From Nonomuraea cypriaca (GTDB lineage Bacteria; Actinomycetota; Actinomycetes; Streptosporangiales; Streptosporangiaceae), in NCBI RefSeq assembly GCF_015645445.1, contig NZ_JADOGI010000094.1, positions 1 through 38,688 on the forward strand: DNA of 38,688 nt, written 5' to 3'. Shown one piece after another: positions 36,847-38,688 of this stretch. Numbering within the stretch: the stretch's first letter is position 1; every line of letters begins with the position of its first letter. Position numbers and translations under genes: made by a program. A model generated the notes under the pieces. The model was not told the origin of the DNA and made no database searches. It was given only the letters and a program-made list of their open reading frames with translations.

Positions 36847-38688
36847 ATGTCGGTCGCAGAGTTGTTCAACCCCCGATCGGTCGCGCTGGTGGGGGCCACG
36901 GACAAGTCGGGGTGGTCGATCAGCACCCTGGCCAACCTGCGTACGCACGGCTTCCCCGGGCCGGTCCACCTGGTGAACCCGCGCGGCGGCGTCGTGCACG
37001 GCGAGCCCGCCTACACCAGCTTGTCCGCCATTCCGGAGCCGGTGGACCTGGCGTACGTCATGGTGCCGACGAAGGCGGTGCTGCCGGTGCTGCGGGAGGG
37101 CGCCAAGCTCGGCATCCGCAGCTACGTCATCCTCACGGCCGGCTTCGGGGAGGCGGGTCCGGAGGGCGCCGTGATGGAGGCGGAGCTCGCCGGCTTCGTC
37201 AGGGAGAACGGGCTGACGATCCTCGGGCCGAACGGCAACGGCTACATCAACGCCGCCGCCGGCATCACCCCGTACGGGCTGCCCTTCCAGCCGCCGCTGC
37301 TGCGCGGCTCGATGGGTGTGGTGCTGCAGAGCGGCGCCCTGGCCAGCTCGGTCCTGGCCTTCGCCCGGTCCCGCAACATCGGCATCAGCCTGCTCACCTC
37401 GATGGGCAACGAGACGACGCTGACCGTCACCGACGTGATGGAGTATCTGGTCGACGACCCGGCCACCACCTCGATCGCGCTGTTCCTGGAATCGGTGCGC
37501 AACCCGGCGGAGTTCGCGCGGGTCGCCCGGCGGGCGCTGCTGGCGGGCAAGCCCGTGGTCGCACTGAAGATCGGGCGTAGCGCGCTCGCCTCGCACACCG
37601 CTCAGGCCCACACCGGCGCGCTGGTGGGCGACGACCGCGTGATCGACGCCGCGTTCCGTCAGCTCGGCGTCCTGCGGGTGCGCTCGATCGAGGACCTCAT
37701 CATCACCGCGGGCCTGCTGGCGGAGACGGGGCCGCTGCCGGGGCGGCGGATCGGCGTGGTCACCCCGTCTGGCGGCGCGTCGGAGATCATCGCGGACCGG
37801 GCGGAGGACGAAGGGCTGGAGCTGCCGCCGTTCGCGCCGGAGACCGTCGCCAAGCTCGAACAGATCGTGCCCGTCTTCGGGACCGTGCAGAACCCGCTGG
37901 ACGTCACGGGGTACGTCCTCATCGACCGCACGCTGCTCGGCCGTGCCCTGGAGGCCGTGTCGGGCGACCCGGGAATCGATGCGATCATGCTGCTGTCGGA
38001 GCAGCCGCGCGTCGCCACGCGGGAGCCGGCCGCCATCGTGGCGGCGTACACGGCCAACGCCAAGCTGATCGCGGAATCGCCCGTCCCCGTCGTCGTGGTG
38101 TCGAACGTTCTCACCGACGTGACCGAGTTCGGCCGGACCGTTCAGGAGCAGACGGGTTTCCCGCACGTGGCCGGGGGGATCGAGCACGGGCTCAACGCCA
38201 TCGGGGCCGCCGCCCGTTGGTCGGAGGCCCACCGGGCCGCGCTGGCGGCGGAGGCGGCCGTCCCGCCCCCGATCCCGCCCGTCCGGCACGTGGACGGGGC
38301 GACCGGCGTCTGGGCCGAGCACCGCGCCGCGGCGCTGCTCGGCGCGGCGGGGATTCCGGTGGTGCCCTCCGGCCTGGCCCACGACGAGGACGCGGCGGTG
38401 GCGGCGGCCGATCGCTTCGGATATCCGGTCGTGCTCAAGGCCGCGGCCGAGGGGCTGGGGCACAAGAGCGACATCGGCGGCGTACGCCTCGGCCTGGCGG
38501 GACCCGTTCAGGTGCGCCTGGCGTACCGAGAGGTGGTCGCCGCCGTGGGCGCGCGCTCGACCGGGCAGGTGGGCGCGCTGGTCCAGCCGCAGCGCACCGG
38601 CGGGGTCGAACTCCTCGTGGGCGTCGTCCGCGACCACGCCTGGGGGCTCACCCTGGCGGTGGGGCTGGGCGGGCTATGGGTCGAGATC
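36847..38688 (+). CDS. NDP-forming acyl-CoA synthetase / acetate-CoA ligase family protein (partial)
   Basis: 614 codons are visible and the frame is still open at the window edge; the full family length is ~680-720 aa. It starts MSVAELFNPRSVALVGATDKSGWSI, the CoA-binding Rossmann domain. Succinyl-CoA-ligase-like flavodoxin domains follow (GVVLQSGALASSVLAFARSR; TAQAHTGALVGDD with H255, the usual phospho-histidine). From ~485 the ATP-grasp domain begins (EHRAAALLGAAGIPVVPSG, PVVLKAAAEGLGHKSDIGGV, VGVVRDHAWGLTLAVGLGG). The family makes or consumes acyl-CoA with ATP or ADP, and also includes protein-acetyltransferase-fused forms; whether a GNAT domain follows lies outside the window. Directly behind the acyl-CoA dehydrogenase, with a 1-nt gap. 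Confidence 0.93.
   Translation, partial: MSVAELFNPRSVALVGATDKSGWSISTLANLRTHGFPGPVHLVNPRGGVVHGEPAYTSLSAIPEPVDLAYVMVPTKAVLPVLREGAKLGIRSYVILTAGFGEAGPEGAVMEAELAGFVRENGLTILGPNGNGYINAAAGITPYGLPFQPPLLRGSMGVVLQSGALASSVLAFARSRNIGISLLTSMGNETTLTVTDVMEYLVDDPATTSIALFLESVRNPAEFARVARRALLAGKPVVALKIGRSALASHTAQAHTGALVGDDRVIDAAFRQLGVLRVRSIEDLIITAGLLAETGPLPGRRIGVVTPSGGASEIIADRAEDEGLELPPFAPETVAKLEQIVPVFGTVQNPLDVTGYVLIDRTLLGRALEAVSGDPGIDAIMLLSEQPRVATREPAAIVAAYTANAKLIAESPVPVVVVSNVLTDVTEFGRTVQEQTGFPHVAGGIEHGLNAIGAAARWSEAHRAALAAEAAVPPPIPPVRHVDGATGVWAEHRAAALLGAAGIPVVPSGLAHDEDAAVAAADRFGYPVVLKAAAEGLGHKSDIGGVRLGLAGPVQVRLAYREVVAAVGARSTGQVGALVQPQRTGGVELLVGVVRDHAWGLTLAVGLGGLWVEI

Noticed and set aside
36808..38637. A 609-codon minus-strand open frame
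   Set aside because: Antisense to the acyl-CoA synthetase, which shows full family motifs in the plus frame through the window end.

Overview
This is a high-GC actinomycete chromosome segment. Codon usage is strongly GC3-biased, GTG starts are common and several genes look leaderless. It carries an Osa-type multi-HAMP kinase module, a class I lysyl-tRNA synthetase and a chaplin-like protein. The gene content suggests a sporulating actinobacterium, plausibly of the Streptosporangiales (for example Nonomuraea); that is an inference, not a measurement. No rRNA, tRNA, CRISPR array, insertion sequence or prophage was seen.

Layout. 1-7200: end of an unrecognised Pro/Ser-rich protein, then a stress-signalling module (receiver/coiled-coil protein, 1395-aa cytosolic multi-HAMP hybrid kinase, and a divergent GAF-PP2C phosphatase) arranged like the Streptomyces osaB-osaA/osaC locus. 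7284-12730: an S9-type peptidase homologue that has lost its nucleophile and its histidine, a short Rho paralogue in an operon with an RlmA-type 23S rRNA methyltransferase, a 47-aa zinc ribbon, and a metallo-beta-lactamase-fold hydrolase. 12686-20250: a lone conservon-type (CvnA-like) kinase, small membrane proteins, a DUF6886-like protein, a ketopantoate-reductase-family enzyme, a GT2 glycosyltransferase, a P-loop kinase, lysK and a broken lipoprotein gene. 20268-25903: an intracellular subtilase, then an operon of xylose isomerase, TIM-barrel isomerase and Gfo/Idh/MocA dehydrogenase, facing a ROK/XylR repressor. 25926-31738: DinB-like and VOC proteins, a threonine-aldolase-like PLP enzyme, a kinase-fold protein, and a secreted glucuronoyl esterase (CE15)-FnIII-CBM2 protein broken by one frameshift. 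31824-38688: a substrate-binding-protein-like protein without signal peptide, a two-repeat chaplin-like protein, an ABC-F resistance-type ATPase preceded by a leader peptide and alternative hairpins, then acyl-CoA dehydrogenase and an NDP-forming acyl-CoA synthetase that runs off the end.

Most notable observations: (1) the ABC-F leader has the geometry of a ribosome-controlled attenuator; (2) the S9 peptidase homologue lacks two of three triad residues; (3) at four gene 3' ends the stop codon lies inside short degenerate tandem duplications, and in one of these the array also carries the start codon of the next gene; (4) the divergent short Rho paralogue has a possible leader peptide; (5) a 9-bp hairpin sequesters the ribosome-binding site of the subtilase gene; (6) palindromic operator candidates lie upstream of the CE15 gene and of the acyl-CoA dehydrogenase operon. 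No obviously new multi-gene defence or biosynthetic system was identified.
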